Positions 17,082 to 26,190 of a stretch of DNA of 64,000 nt are shown in pieces. Both the position numbers and the translations under genes were made by a program. Origin of the DNA: Amycolatopsis deserti (GTDB lineage Bacteria; Actinomycetota; Actinomycetes; Mycobacteriales; Pseudonocardiaceae); assembly GCF_014653945.1 (NCBI RefSeq), contig NZ_BNAU01000006.1, positions 372,001 through 436,000 of the forward strand. The letters run 5' to 3'. The notes beneath the pieces are model-generated. The model ran no database searches. It worked only from the letters and a program-made list of their open reading frames with translations, and was not told where the DNA came from. The first letter of the stretch is position 1; every line of letters begins with the position of its first letter.

Positions 17082-17651
17082 ATGAACCTCAACCCGCTGC
17101 TCCGAGACCAGATCGACTGGCACTGGACCCACCAGCTGCGTGACCGCCTCGCGGGGCTCACCGACGACGAGTACTTCTGGGAGCCGGCCCCGGGCAGCTG
17201 GAACGTGCGACCGCGCGGCACGAGCACCGCGCCGGTGCAGGGTGGCTCCGGGGCGATGACCATCGACTTCGCGTTCCCCGAGCCCGACCCGGCCCCGATC
17301 ACGACGATCTCCTGGCGGCTCGGGCACGTGATCGTCGGTGTGCTCGCGACGCGCAACGCCGCCCACTTCGGCCGGACCCCCACCGACTACCAGTCGTTCG
17401 AGTACGCGCCGACCGCCGCCGAGGCGCTGGCCCAGCTCGACGCCGAGTACGCGATGTGGATGAAGGGCGTGGAGTCGCTCGGCGAAGAGGCCCTCGCGCG
17501 CCCGTGCGGCGAGGCCGAGGGCCCGTTCGCGGAGTGGCCGATGGCCGCGCTGGTCCTGCACATCAACCGCGAGCTGATCCACCATTTGTCCGAGGTGTGC
17601 CTGCTGCGCGACCTCCACCTGCACACCCGGATCCGACAGGAGGCGAGCTGA
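17082..17651 (+). CDS. DinB-superfamily protein
   Basis: A 189-residue four-helix DinB-like protein: LRDQIDWHWTHQLRDRLAGLTDDEYFWEP at the N-terminus, TISWRLGHVIVGVLATRNAAHF in the middle and VLHINRELIHHLSEVCLLRDL at the C-terminus. The three histidines (in the 2nd and last helices) could form the family's metal site; relatives are thiol-dependent transferases, several using mycothiol. The reaction is unknown. It is the first gene of a two-gene operon with the VOC protein, facing the WYL regulator. Confidence 0.8.
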   Translation: MNLNPLLRDQIDWHWTHQLRDRLAGLTDDEYFWEPAPGSWNVRPRGTSTAPVQGGSGAMTIDFAFPEPDPAPITTISWRLGHVIVGVLATRNAAHFGRTPTDYQSFEYAPTAAEALAQLDAEYAMWMKGVESLGEEALARPCGEAEGPFAEWPMAALVLHINRELIHHLSEVCLLRDLHLHTRIRQEAS

Positions 17652-17652
17652 C

Positions 17653-18090
17653 ATGGCCCGCGAAATCCAGATCACCTTCGACTGCGCCGACCCGGCGGCG
17701 CTGTCCGCGTTCTGGGCCGAGGCCCTCGGCTACCAGCTGCAGGCCCCGCCCGCCGGTTTCGAGTCCTGGGAGCAGGCGCTCGAGGCGATGGGCGTGCCAC
17801 CCGAGCGGCGCAACGACGCCTCCGCCGTGGTCGACCCGGACGGCACCGGCCCGCGGCTGTTCTTCCAGAAGGTGCCGGAGGGCAAGACGGCGAAGAACCG
17901 CGTGCACCTCGACGTGCGCGCCGGGCCGGGTCTCCAGGGCGACGAGCGGATGGCGGCACTGGAAGCGGAAGCCGAACGGCTGACCACCCACGGCGCGAAG
18001 CGGCTCGAACGCCACGAGCCCAGCCCGCCGCTCGCGTTCGGCCACATCATCATGGCCGACCCCGAGGGCAACGAGTTCTGCCTGGACTGA
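17653..18090 (+). CDS. VOC (glyoxalase/bleomycin-resistance) family protein
   Basis: A 145-residue single VOC unit with paired beta-alpha-beta modules: ITFDCADPAALSAFWAEALGY, RLFFQKVPEGK, KNRVHLDVRAGPG and FGHIIMADPEGNEFCLD. The last, with a conserved Glu/Asp, is typical of the actinomycete VOC subfamily of unknown substrate. It starts 1 bp after the DinB-like stop. The 84 bp after it hold nothing clear. Confidence 0.85.
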   Translation: MAREIQITFDCADPAALSAFWAEALGYQLQAPPAGFESWEQALEAMGVPPERRNDASAVVDPDGTGPRLFFQKVPEGKTAKNRVHLDVRAGPGLQGDERMAALEAEAERLTTHGAKRLERHEPSPPLAFGHIIMADPEGNEFCLD

Positions 18091-18174
18091 GTGCTGGAGG
18101 AGTTCGCCCGGGCCGGCGGGTGCTCGCGGTCGCCGGCCGCCGGGTGCCCGTGCCTGGGACGGGCGAGCTGGACC

Positions 18175-18612
18175 CTAGTCCTCGAAGCGGCCGCCGCGGC
18201 CGCGCTTCACGTCGCCGCGGCGCTTCTTCTCGGCCAACCGCCGCTCCTTCGCGCCGCGCGACGGCTTGGTCGGGCGCCGGGGCGGTGGCGGCGGCGCGGC
18301 CGCCGACCGCAGGACCGCGACCAGCCGCTCCCGCGCGGCCTCGCGGTTGGCGAGCTGGGCCCGGTGCTCGCTGGCCGCGATCGTCAGCACCCCGTCGACC
18401 AGGCGCGACCGCAGCCGCTCCAGGAGCCGCGGCCGCAGGTCGTCCGGGATCGACGGGGACCGGGCCACGTCGAAGGACAGCTCGACCCGCGAGTCCGTGG
18501 TGTTCACGCCCTGGCCGCCGGGCCCGGACGAGCGCGAGAAGCGTTCACGCAGCTCGGCGGCCGGGATCACCAGCCGCCGGGAAACCTGCAGGTCAGAACC
18601 GGGGGTGGTCAC
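18175..18612 (-). CDS. arfB: Alternative ribosome-rescue factor ArfB
   Basis: A peptidyl-tRNA hydrolase that rescues stalled ribosomes. The 145-residue protein has the GGQ loop in RSSGPGGQGVNTTDSRVEL and the long basic C-terminal tail (PTKPSRGAKERRLAEKKRR, then GGRFED) that enters the empty mRNA channel. The GTG start overlaps the 3' end of purM by 20 bp on the same strand, so it is likely translated from the purF-purM message. Confidence 0.9.
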   Translation of the reverse strand: MTTPGSDLQVSRRLVIPAAELRERFSRSSGPGGQGVNTTDSRVELSFDVARSPSIPDDLRPRLLERLRSRLVDGVLTIAASEHRAQLANREAARERLVAVLRSAAAPPPPPRRPTKPSRGAKERRLAEKKRRGDVKRGRGGRFED

Positions 18613-19663
18613 CGGCCAGCACCGCGCGCGGGGCGTCGGCGTCCTCGGTCGTGCGGATCTCGCCCAGCACCCACGCCGGCACGTGCCGGGCGGTCAGCAC
18701 GGCCAGCGCCCGGTCGACGTCCTCGGACCCGACCACCGCGACCATGCCGACGCCCATGTTGAACGTCTTCTCCATCTCGGCCCGCTCGACCTTGCCGCGC
18801 TGCTGGATCAGCGCGAACACCGGCGCCGGCGTCCACGTGCTGCGCTCCAGCTCGGCGCGCAGCCCGGCCGGGATGACCCGCGCCAGGTTGGCCTCCAGCC
18901 CACCGCCGGTGATGTGCGCGAACGTGCGCACGTCGGCCTCGGCGGCCAGCGCCAGGCAGTCCTTGGCGTAGATCCGGGTCGGCTCGAGCATCTCCTCACC
19001 GAGGGTGCGGCCGAACTCCTCGACGTGCCCCTCCAGCGGCATCCGCGCGATCTCCAGCAGCACGTGCCGGGCCAGCGAGTAGCCGTTGGAGTGCAGGCCG
19101 GACGCGCCCATGCCGATGACCACGTCACCCGGGCGGACCCGCTCCGGGCCGAGCACCTCGGACGCCTCGACCACGCCCACCCCGGTGGCCGAGATGTCGT
19201 AGTCGTGCTCGCCCATCAGGCCCGGGTGCTCGGCGGTCTCCCCGCCCAGCAACGCGCAACCCGCCTGGACGCAGCCCTCGGCGATGCCCGCGACCAGGGC
19301 GGCGATCTTCTCCGGCACGACCCGGCCGACGGCGATGTAGTCCTGCAGGAACAGCGGCTCGGCGCCGGTGACCACCAGGTCGTCCACGACCATCGCGACG
19401 AGATCGATGCCGACCGTGTCGTGCTTGTCCAGCGCCTGCGCGACCGCGATCTTCGTGCCCACCCCGTCGGTCGAAGAAGCGAGCACCGGCTCCTTCCACC
19501 GGTCGAGCTTGAGCGAGAACAACCCGGCGAACCCGCCGACCCCGCCCAGCACCTCGGGCCTGCTCGCGCGCTCGGCGTGCGGCTTCAGCAGCTCGACTGC
19601 CTGGTCACCGGCTTCGATGTCGACGCCGGCTGCGGCATAGGTGGCGCTCGTGGACTCGCTCAC
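18593..19663 (-). CDS. purM: Phosphoribosylformylglycinamidine cyclo-ligase PurM
   Basis: AIR synthetase, step five of purine synthesis. The 356-residue protein begins TYAAAGVDIEAGDQAV, then has STDGVGTKIAVA, ATP/substrate loops in CALLGGETAEHPGLM and the C-terminal AHITGGGLEANLARVIP and FNMGVGMVAVV. I chose the GTG at 19663, which has AGGAG 10 nt upstream and matches the usual N-terminus. A GTG at 19696 overlapping the purF stop (GTGA) would add 11 residues and give coupling; both are possible. Confidence 0.93.
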   Translation of the reverse strand: MSESTSATYAAAGVDIEAGDQAVELLKPHAERASRPEVLGGVGGFAGLFSLKLDRWKEPVLASSTDGVGTKIAVAQALDKHDTVGIDLVAMVVDDLVVTGAEPLFLQDYIAVGRVVPEKIAALVAGIAEGCVQAGCALLGGETAEHPGLMGEHDYDISATGVGVVEASEVLGPERVRPGDVVIGMGASGLHSNGYSLARHVLLEIARMPLEGHVEEFGRTLGEEMLEPTRIYAKDCLALAAEADVRTFAHITGGGLEANLARVIPAGLRAELERSTWTPAPVFALIQQRGKVERAEMEKTFNMGVGMVAVVGSEDVDRALAVLTARHVPAWVLGEIRTTEDADAPRAVLAGDHPRF

Positions 19664-19692
19664 GGCAAGCGGACTCCTGAACTCGACTGAAC

Positions 19693-21207
19693 TCACGGAC
19701 GCCGGACGGCATCCTCAGCACCGTACCCGGCCTGGGTGACGGTCCGGGCATCCGCCGGGTCCAGCCCTTCCAGCACGTACTTGCCGATGAGGGCGTCGTC
19801 GGGTAGCTCGATCGGGTACTGGCCGTCGAAGCAGGCCGTGCACAGCCGCGTCTTCGGCTGCTCGGACGCGGCGACCAGGCTGTCCAGCGACACGTAGCCG
19901 AGCGAGTCGGCGCCGATCAGGCGGCGGATGCCCTCCAGGTCGGCCCCGTTGGCCACCAGCTCGGCGCGCGAGGCGAAGTCGATGCCGTAGAAGCACGGCC
20001 AGCGCACCGGCGGCGACGCGATCCGGACGTGCACCTCGACCGCGCCGGCCTCGCGCAGCATCCGCACCAGGGCGCGCTGGGTGTTGCCGCGGACGATCGA
20101 GTCGTCCACCACGACCAGCCGCTTCCCGCGGATCACGTCGCGCAGCGGGTTCAGCTTGAGCCGGATGCCCAGCTGCCGGATGGTCTGCGAGGGCTGGATG
20201 AAGGTGCGGCCGACGTAGCCGTTCTTGACCAGACCCTGCCCGTACGGGATGCCGGACGCCTGGGCGTAGCCGATCGCGGCGGGCGTGCCGGACTCCGGCA
20301 CCGGGATGACCAGGTCCGCCTCGGCCGGCTGCTCGGCGGCCAGCCGCTTGCCGATCTCCACGCGGGTGGCGTGCACGCTGCGGCCGGCGATGGAGGTGTC
20401 CGGCCGGGCCAGGTAGACGTACTCGAAGACGCAGCCCTTGGGCTCCGGGCTGGCGAAGCGCGAGGACCGCAGGCCCTCGGCGTCGATGGCGATCAGCTCG
20501 CCGGGCTCGACCTCGCGGACGAACGACGCGCCCACGATGTCCAGCGCCGCGGTCTCGCTCGCGACCACCCAGCCGCGCTCCAGTCTGCCGAGCACCAGCG
20601 GGCGCACGCCGTGCGGGTCGCGGGCCGCGTAGAGGGTGGACTCGTCGGCGAAGACCAGGCAGAACGCGCCGCGCAGGGTGGGCAGCAGCTCCAGTGCGGC
20701 CGCCTCGGTGCCCCGGTCCGCGGCGGCCTCCGCGAGCAGCCCGACGACCAGGTCGGAGTCGCTGGAGGAGCCGGTCAGCTCGCGGTGCGGCTTGAGGCCC
20801 GCGGCGCGGGTGCGGTCCCGCAGCTCGGCGGTGTTGACCAGGTTGCCGTTGTGGGCGAAGGAGATGCCGCTGCCGGTCGCCGTGTGGCGGAACATCGGCT
20901 GGGCGTTCTCCCAGGTCGAGGACCCGGTGGTGGAGTACCGGCAGTGCCCGACCGCGATGTGCCCCTGCAGCGAGGAGAGCACCTGCTCGTCGAACACCTG
21001 GCTGACCAGGCCGAGGTCCTTGAAGACCACGATCTGCTTGCCGTCCGAGACGGAGATGCCGGCGGCTTCTTGCCCTCGGTGCTGGAGCGCGTACAGGCCG
21101 TAGTAGGCCATCTTGGCGACTTCTTCACCGGGGGCCCAGACGCCGAAGACGCCGCACTCTTCTCGCGGCTCGCGTTCGGGCTGGTCGTCGGTGTGGTGGG
21201 AAACCAC
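19693..21207 (-). CDS. purF: Amidophosphoribosyltransferase PurF
   Basis: First committed enzyme of purine synthesis (PRPP plus glutamine to phosphoribosylamine). The 504-residue product has a propeptide of about 17 residues before the nucleophile cysteine in EECGVFGVWAPGEEV, the Bacillus-type arrangement. The PRPP loop is RLVVVDDSIVRGNTQRAL. Fe-S cluster cysteines fit GCVFEYVYLARPD, CFYGIDF and RLCTACFDGQYP. A possible -10 TACACT (21244-21249 on this strand) lies 36 nt upstream. It is co-transcribed with purM. Confidence 0.95.
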   Translation of the reverse strand: MVSHHTDDQPEREPREECGVFGVWAPGEEVAKMAYYGLYALQHRGQEAAGISVSDGKQIVVFKDLGLVSQVFDEQVLSSLQGHIAVGHCRYSTTGSSTWENAQPMFRHTATGSGISFAHNGNLVNTAELRDRTRAAGLKPHRELTGSSSDSDLVVGLLAEAAADRGTEAAALELLPTLRGAFCLVFADESTLYAARDPHGVRPLVLGRLERGWVVASETAALDIVGASFVREVEPGELIAIDAEGLRSSRFASPEPKGCVFEYVYLARPDTSIAGRSVHATRVEIGKRLAAEQPAEADLVIPVPESGTPAAIGYAQASGIPYGQGLVKNGYVGRTFIQPSQTIRQLGIRLKLNPLRDVIRGKRLVVVDDSIVRGNTQRALVRMLREAGAVEVHVRIASPPVRWPCFYGIDFASRAELVANGADLEGIRRLIGADSLGYVSLDSLVAASEQPKTRLCTACFDGQYPIELPDDALIGKYVLEGLDPADARTVTQAGYGAEDAVRRP

Positions 21208-21270
21208 GAAAGTGCTCCCTGGAGACGAGGGCAGGCCTACTCAAGTGTAGGTCGTGGACGATCGAAGTGA

Positions 21271-21310
21271 CGCCCCGTGGTCAGTGGCGCTGGCCACTGA
21301 CCACGGGGCG
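21271..21310 (-). terminator. Large hairpin between purF and the DUF397 operon
   Basis: Perfect 18-bp stem (arms 21271-21288 and 21293-21310, 4-nt loop). It lies 29 bp past the stop of the small gene ending at 21339 and upstream of the purF promoter, so it would end that operon. Confidence 0.8.
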
Positions 21311-21338
21311 CCGACTCCCCCTCGTGGGAGCGGCTCGG

Positions 21339-21719
21339 TCAGCTCGCGGCGAGCCACGTGGCGCGGCCGCTGCCGGTCGGGACCCAGCAGCCGCCGCGGG
21401 CGGGCGTCCCGCGCTCCGGGGCCGCGGTGGCGTCCGGCAGCGCGAGGAGCTGGTCCAGGACCGGCGCGGCCTCGCCGGTGGTTCGCCACAGCACGGTCTT
21501 GGGCTCGAGGATGTCCTCCTCGTCGCCGGGCATCCGCGTGGCGACCACGTCGTCCTCGGCGTTGAGCCGGACGACGTCGATCACCGCGTCGTGGGCGCGG
21601 ACGCCGACCACCGCGATCACAGCGCCCTTCGCGTCGCGCGGGTGCACGAACTGGTAGCCGCGGGAGATGAGGTCCTGGAGCCGGTCGTCGACGGTCTTGG
21701 CGGCGTCAGTTGAGGACAT
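21339..21719 (-). CDS. Hypothetical protein, 126 residues
   Basis: A soluble protein starting MSSTDAAKTVDDRLQDLISRGYQFVHPRD. It has no family I recognise. The N-terminal half looks like a small alpha/beta domain (GAVIAVVGVRAHDAVIDVVRL, then EDDVVATRMP) and the tail has a Trp-containing segment. It overlaps the DUF397 gene by 14 bp on the same strand, so the two are coupled, and it likely belongs to the regulatory module with the XRE gene upstream. Confidence 0.65.
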   Translation of the reverse strand: MSSTDAAKTVDDRLQDLISRGYQFVHPRDAKGAVIAVVGVRAHDAVIDVVRLNAEDDVVATRMPGDEEDILEPKTVLWRTTGEAAPVLDQLLALPDATAAPERGTPARGGCWVPTGSGRATWLAAS

Positions 21720-21945
21720 CGTCGAACTCGCCGTCCTTCGCCCCCGCGACGAACGCGGCCAGTTCGGCGCGGGTGTAGATGAGCGCGGGCCCTTCGGGGA
21801 AGCGGGAGTTTCTGACCGCGTACTGGCCCGTGGGCAGCTGGGCGAACTCGACGCAATTGCCGTTGGCGCCGCTGCGCGCGCTCTTGCGCCAGGAAGCGCC
21901 AGCGAGGGCGCCGGCGGGCATGCCGTTCACGAAGTGCTCAGCCAT
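21706..21945 (-). CDS. DUF397 protein
   Basis: A 79-residue DUF397 protein: SWRKSARSGANGNCVEFAQL, YAVRNSRFPEGPALIYTRAELAAFVAGAKDGEFD. The W-x-K-S-x-x-S/N...C-V-E signature is complete. DUF397 proteins accompany XRE-DUF5753 regulators in Streptomyces and relatives (the whiJ-like systems) and are thought to antagonise or tune them. Two identical GTGCAC-containing motifs lie upstream. Confidence 0.9.
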   Translation of the reverse strand: MAEHFVNGMPAGALAGASWRKSARSGANGNCVEFAQLPTGQYAVRNSRFPEGPALIYTRAELAAFVAGAKDGEFDDVLN

Positions 21946-21984
21946 ACTTCCCCAACCTTCCGGGTCAGTGCATCTGCGCGGTGC

Positions 21985-22054
21985 AAATGCACGTGCACTG
22001 GCCTTGTGGCGATCAAGCTACCACCGGTGACTGCACGCGTAAATGCACGTGCAC
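21985..22054 (-). promoter_or_regulatory. Paired 14-bp motif upstream of DUF397 gene
   Basis: AAATGCACGTGCAC occurs at 21985-21998 and again at 22041-22054, same orientation, 56 bp apart. Each contains the palindrome TGCACGTGCA. They flank the likely promoter of the DUF397 gene (start 21945) and are good candidates for binding sites of the neighbouring XRE regulator. The rest of 21946-22171 holds no gene. Confidence 0.6.
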
Positions 22055-22171
22055 GGCTGAGACTAATCCCAGATCGGAGGGTGAGGAATGGCGCGGGGCG
22101 AGTAATTCGATCGGGTGACAAGAACCGGCCTTGTTGGCCTTGTTCCGACTACTCCTCGTCACTCATTTCGC

Positions 22172-23050
22172 CTAGAGCTCTTCGCGCTTCTTCACCAGCA
22201 TCTGACGCGTCCGATCGGGTGTTTCCGCGTCCACGGCCAGGCGATCGAACGCGCGGCCGTATACCTCCAGGTCCTCCGGCTTCTCCAGGTACTGCGCGCC
22301 GTTGAGGTGCTCCACGTAGGCGATGTTCGGCAGGTCCGGCTCGGCGAACTGCAGCAGCGAGAATGCGCTTTCCGCGGCGAACCCGCTCATGTCGAACGGG
22401 ATCACCTGGATCGTGATGTGCGGCATCTCGATCAGCTCCAGCAGGTGGCTGATCTGCTCCTTGAGCACGCCGGCGCCGCCGAACGGGCGCTCCAGCACGG
22501 CCTCGTCGATGACCGCCCACAGCCGCGGCGGCTTCGGCCCGTTGAGCAGCTTCTGGCGCCGCATCCGCAGGCCCACCTTGCGCTCGACGCCCTCGTCCCG
22601 GCTGTCCGGGTCGCCGTGGCTGATCACCGCTCGCGCGTAGCGCTCGGTCTGCAGCAGGCCGGGCACGAACATCAGCTCGTAGGTGCGGATCCGGGACGCC
22701 GCCTCCTCCAGGCCGATGTAGTTGTCGAACCAGCTGGGGACGAGGTCGTTGTAGGGGTGCCACCAGCCGGGCTGGTTGGACTCCTTGACCATCTTGACGG
22801 CCCACTCGCGCTCCGTCGGGTCGTGGACGCCGTACATGGTCAGCAGGTCGGTGACGTCGCGTTCCTTGAAGCCGACGCGGCCCAGCTCCATGCGGCTGAT
22901 CTTCGACTCGGACGCGCGGATCTCCCACGCCGCCTTGGCGCGCGTGATGCCCGCCTTCTCGCGCAGGCGGCGGAGCTGGGTACCGAGGATCATCCGGCGA
23001 GCCGTCGGGCCGGTGGGCTGTTCGGAGCCGGGGAGGTCGATGGGAGCCAT
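22172..23050 (-). CDS. XRE-family regulator with DUF5753 (WhiJ-like)
   Basis: A 292-residue protein. The N-terminal helix-turn-helix is LRRLREKAGITRAKAAWEIR with ASESKISRMELGRVGFKERDV. The rest is the DUF5753 domain, with the typical YELMFVPGLLQTERYARAVI, LWAVIDEAVLERPFGG and TIQVIPFDMSG. These regulators pair with DUF397 genes. I chose the ATG at 23050, preceded by AGGAAGGG. It is upstream of and on the same strand as the DUF397 gene, and divergent from the methyltransferase gene. Confidence 0.88.
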   Translation of the reverse strand: MAPIDLPGSEQPTGPTARRMILGTQLRRLREKAGITRAKAAWEIRASESKISRMELGRVGFKERDVTDLLTMYGVHDPTEREWAVKMVKESNQPGWWHPYNDLVPSWFDNYIGLEEAASRIRTYELMFVPGLLQTERYARAVISHGDPDSRDEGVERKVGLRMRRQKLLNGPKPPRLWAVIDEAVLERPFGGAGVLKEQISHLLELIEMPHITIQVIPFDMSGFAAESAFSLLQFAEPDLPNIAYVEHLNGAQYLEKPEDLEVYGRAFDRLAVDAETPDRTRQMLVKKREEL

Positions 23051-23203
23051 CAAAGACCCTTCCTCGCAGAAATCACCAGCCATCCAACTTACAGCGCGGT
23101 GTGCCGCAGTCAAGTGCGGTGTGGATTTACGGGGCGCGGCACGCCCCCTACCCTACGGGGGTCCGACAATTTCATTCGTATTCGATATGCCCGGGAGACC
23201 GCG

Positions 23204-24037
23204 ATGTCCGGTGCCACCGCTCCCTATCCGAGTGCAGTCCCCGTAGGTGTGGACCCGACCAGGGCGAGCATCGCGCGCGTGTACGACGCCGCGCTCAACG
23301 GCAAGGACAACTACGAGATCGACCGCCAGGTGCTGGCGCAGGTCCGCACCGTGGCGCCCCAGGTGAACGACCTCGCCTGGGCCAACCGCGACTTCCTGAT
23401 CCGCTCCTGCCGCTTCCTGGCCATGCAGGCCGGCATCGACCAGTTCCTCGACCTCGGCTCCGGCCTGCCCACGGCGGAGAACACCCACCAGGTCGTGCAG
23501 CGGGTCAACCCCGAGGCCAAGGTGCTCTACGTCGACAACGACCCGGTGGTGCTCGCGCACGGCCGGGCGCTGCTCGAGGAGAACGAGAACACCCACTTCG
23601 TCGCGGCGGACATCTTCCAGCCCGAGCAGATCCTCGAGCACCCGGAGATCCGCGACTTCCTCGACTTCTCGCGGCCCATCGCGCTGCTGCAGGTCGGCAC
23701 CTGGCACCACTACCTGGGCGACGACGGCGGTGCGAAGATGGCCACCTACATCGACGCGCTCGCGTCCGGCTCGTACGTGTCCATCGCGCACTTCTACAAC
23801 CCGGGCACGCCGGAGCACGCCGAGCTGGCCGCCAAGATGGAGGAGAAGTTCATCCACAGCCCGATGGGCAGTGGCCGGTTCCGCTCCAGGGAGGAGATCC
23901 AGGCGCTGTTCCCGGGCCTGGAGATGGTCGAGCCGGGCCTGGTCCTGTGCGACGACTGGTGGCCGGACGGCCCGCGGCTCCAGCCCCTCAACCTCGTCCG
24001 CCAGTGCATCGCGGCCGGTGTCGGCCGCAAACCCTAG
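23204..24037 (+). CDS. SAM-dependent methyltransferase, DUF574 family
   Basis: A 277-residue protein of the actinomycete S-adenosyl methyltransferase family. Typical pieces: [26 protein letters not shown] near the start, the SAM loop [35 protein letters not shown] and the C-terminal CDDWWPDGP. The substrate is unknown. The family is often near XRE/DUF397 genes, as here. The ATG follows GGGAG. Its TAG stop overlaps that of the convergent sterol-carrier-like gene within CTAG. Confidence 0.83.
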   Translation: MSGATAPYPSAVPVGVDPTRASIARVYDAALNGKDNYEIDRQVLAQVRTVAPQVNDLAWANRDFLIRSCRFLAMQAGIDQFLDLGSGLPTAENTHQVVQRVNPEAKVLYVDNDPVVLAHGRALLEENENTHFVAADIFQPEQILEHPEIRDFLDFSRPIALLQVGTWHHYLGDDGGAKMATYIDALASGSYVSIAHFYNPGTPEHAELAAKMEEKFIHSPMGSGRFRSREEIQALFPGLEMVEPGLVLCDDWWPDGPRLQPLNLVRQCIAAGVGRKP

Positions 24038-24414
24038 AGGCGGACGATCGGCAGCCAGTGCGAGAGGTCGGCCCGGGTCCCGGACGCGGTGACCCGGCCC
24101 TCCCGCACGGCGTCCGTCCACTCCAGACGGCCGGTGGCCAGCTCCAGCCACGTCCGCGGGTCGGTCTCCACGACGTTCGGCGGGGTGCCGCGGGTGTGCC
24201 GGAGCCCCTCCACGCACTGCACGGCCGCGAACGGCGGCACCCGCACCTCGACACTCCGGCCGGGGGCGTCCTGCGCCAGCGTGCGCAGGCTCAGCCGGAC
24301 GGCCGCGGCGAGCTCGGGCCGGGCCGGCTGGTCGGCTTCTCCGCTCAACCAAGCCGAAACGGCCTGCAGCGCGGCTCTCAACTCCACGGGGTCAACCGGA
24401 CGCGGTGCGGGCAT
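24034..24414 (-). CDS. Sterol-carrier-like small protein (SCP-3 type)
   Basis: A 126-residue protein similar to actinomycete sterol carrier family proteins located beside purF (Rv0807-like): [67 protein letters not shown]. The SCP2-like fold would bind a lipid or other hydrophobic ligand; none is known. Start is the ATG at 24414 with a TACTGT box 6 nt upstream; the longer frame upstream is not needed. Confidence 0.78.
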   Translation of the reverse strand: MPAPRPVDPVELRAALQAVSAWLSGEADQPARPELAAAVRLSLRTLAQDAPGRSVEVRVPPFAAVQCVEGLRHTRGTPPNVVETDPRTWLELATGRLEWTDAVREGRVTASGTRADLSHWLPIVRL

Positions 24415-24420
24415 GGTCAA

Positions 24421-24426
24421 ACAGTA
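24421..24426 (-). promoter_or_regulatory. -10 element of the SCP-like gene
   Basis: On the minus strand TACTGT is followed by 6 nt and the ATG at 24414: leaderless arrangement. Confidence 0.6.
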
Positions 24427-24479
24427 GAGTGCACAGCAGCAGACGTGAGCACGGCGACGCGGAAACACGGGGTTCGCAC

Positions 24480-25103
24480 ATGGCGCAGCGGGACGAAGCG
24501 GATCGGCTTCTACCCAATCCTCAGCCCGAGCACAAGCCGGGCAAGCCCAAGATCACCGAGGAGATGCGCGCCAACGCCAGGGCCAACCCGAACAGCTGGC
24601 TCTACGTGATCGACGAGGCGTTCGACCCCAACGGGCCGGTGCCGTCGTGGGCGGTGGTCGGCGCCTACCCGGTCAACGGCAGCGGCGACATCGTGGAGGA
24701 CTTCCACCCCAACGACCGTTACCGGCCCTCGCCCAAGGCGCTCGGGTTCCCGGAGCCGCGCAACGACCTGGAGCGGCTGCTCCAGCTGGTCCGGACCAAC
24801 CACCGTCCGGCCAGCGACCTGCCGCCGGTGATCCTGGACGCCACCCTGTTCGTCTACGCGCTCGCCCCGATGCAGCGCACGGTCATCGGGTTCCACAACA
24901 CCGACGGCCGCGTCCTGGTGCCGGCCTACACGTCGAAGTCGCTGGTGCCGCCGGAGTGGCCGCACGCGCGCGCCGTGCTCGGCCGCGACATGGTGCCGCT
25001 GCTCGCGGGCCACGCGGTGGCGATCAACCCGCACGACGTGGTGACCGCGGTGGTGCCGGCCGAGCACCTCGTGGCGGCGCTCGAGCAGGAGCAAAAAGAC
25101 TAA
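24480..25103 (+). CDS. Type VII secretion-associated protein (SseB-like)
   Basis: A 207-residue protein that resembles the family annotated as type VII secretion system-associated in actinomycetes: [41 protein letters not shown], then [29 protein letters not shown]. The C-terminal half ([13 protein letters not shown]) resembles SseB domains. No function is established. It is far from the ESX cluster at 55.6-60 kb. The ATG at 24480 has only a weak ribosome site. Divergent from the SCP-like gene. Confidence 0.7.
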   Translation: MAQRDEADRLLPNPQPEHKPGKPKITEEMRANARANPNSWLYVIDEAFDPNGPVPSWAVVGAYPVNGSGDIVEDFHPNDRYRPSPKALGFPEPRNDLERLLQLVRTNHRPASDLPPVILDATLFVYALAPMQRTVIGFHNTDGRVLVPAYTSKSLVPPEWPHARAVLGRDMVPLLAGHAVAINPHDVVTAVVPAEHLVAALEQEQKD

Positions 25104-25209
25104 ACATTCCGCTCGGTTAAGCCAGTTACATCACGCTTTCGAGGTAAGCCGACTCGCAAAAAGCGCTCCATCGAGGCATGGTGACGACCATCGGAGGATG
25201 GGAGTCGCC

Positions 25210-26031
25210 GTGCAATTGTGGAGTTCGAAGCTGCGCCTGGGCACGCTGCTCGTGTCCGTGGCACTGGGGACGACGGCCGTGTGCGGCGCGGCGTCGTCCG
25301 CCGCGTCCACACCGGACTACTCGAAGGCGGAAAGCACTTTCGCCGGGTCGCAGATCGCCGCCGTCGAGGGCACCGGCGATCCGCCCCGGTTCACCGCGGA
25401 CGCCGGTGCGCTGGGGCACGACGTGAGCGGGCACCAGGGGGACGTGAACTGGCCGGGCGCCTGGGGGGCGGGCGGCCGGTTCGTCTACGTCAAGGCCACC
25501 GAGGGCACCGGGTTCATCAACAAGCGTTTCGCCCAGCAGTACAACGGTTCCTACCAGATCGGGATGATCCGCGGCGCCTACCACTTCGCGCGCCCGGACG
25601 TCTCCGGCGGGCGGCAGCAGGCCGAGTACTTCCTCGCCCACGGGGGCGGCTGGTCGCCGGACGGGCGGACCCTGCCCGGCGCGCTCGACGTGGAGTACAA
25701 CCCGTACGGCGAGGCCTGCTACGGCCTCGACCCGGTGCGGATGGGCGAGTGGATCCGGGACTTCTCCAACACCTACCGCGAGCGCACGGGCCGGTTCCCG
25801 GTCATCTACACCTCGACGAACTGGTGGAACAAGTGCACCGGGAACAACGCCGGGTTCGCCCAGAACAATCCTCTGTGGATAGCCCGCTACCAGCCGACCG
25901 TGGGCCCACTGCCCGCCGGGTGGTCGCGCCAGTTCATCTGGCAGTTCGCCGACTCGGGCGTGCTGCCCGGCGACCAGAACCTGTTCAACGGGCCGTTGGA
26001 GCAGGTCAAGGGGTTCGCCTCGAACAACTGA
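25210..26031 (+). CDS. Secreted GH25 lysozyme (first of two)
   Basis: A 273-residue N-acetylmuramidase with a signal peptide (about residues 1-30, ending near AASSAAS). The GH25 barrel shows DVSGHQGDVNW, the catalytic region FVYVKATEGTGFINKRF, MIRGAYHFARP, LPGALDVEYNPYGEACYG and PVIYTSTNWWNKC. The acidic residues in DVSGHQG and LDVEYN are the expected active site; a Cys pair may form a disulfide. I chose the GTG at 25210, 5 nt after GGGAG, over the ATG at 25198, which directly abuts GGAGG. No cell-wall-binding domain is present. Confidence 0.9.
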   Translation: MQLWSSKLRLGTLLVSVALGTTAVCGAASSAASTPDYSKAESTFAGSQIAAVEGTGDPPRFTADAGALGHDVSGHQGDVNWPGAWGAGGRFVYVKATEGTGFINKRFAQQYNGSYQIGMIRGAYHFARPDVSGGRQQAEYFLAHGGGWSPDGRTLPGALDVEYNPYGEACYGLDPVRMGEWIRDFSNTYRERTGRFPVIYTSTNWWNKCTGNNAGFAQNNPLWIARYQPTVGPLPAGWSRQFIWQFADSGVLPGDQNLFNGPLEQVKGFASNN

Positions 26032-26032
26032 C

Positions 26033-26056
26033 GTAGTAATCCGGTCGAGTTACTAC
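26033..26056 (+). terminator. Short hairpin after the first lysozyme
   Basis: GTAGTAA and TTACTAC (26033-26039, 26050-26056) flank a 10-nt loop, beginning right after the stop. The stem is AT-rich and weak for this genome, so it may be an operator instead. Confidence 0.4.
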
Positions 26057-26161
26057 GAAAGTCGGTCCGTCGCGAGCGACATGCGCAAATCACCCACCTG
26101 TCATCGGAAATTCACGGGATTCGGTGACAAAGCCGCAGGTCGTCATCAAGAATCACGGCCT

Positions 26162-26190
26162 GGACGGTCTCCCTGCAAACCAGACCGTCC
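26162..26190 (+). promoter_or_regulatory. Stem-loop in the 5' leader of the second lysozyme
   Basis: A perfect 9-bp stem GGACGGTCT / AGACCGTCC with an 11-nt loop, ending 30 bp before the ATG at 26221. It could control message stability or translation. It does not match the c-di-AMP riboswitch pattern I know from actinomycete cell-wall hydrolase genes. Confidence 0.4.
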
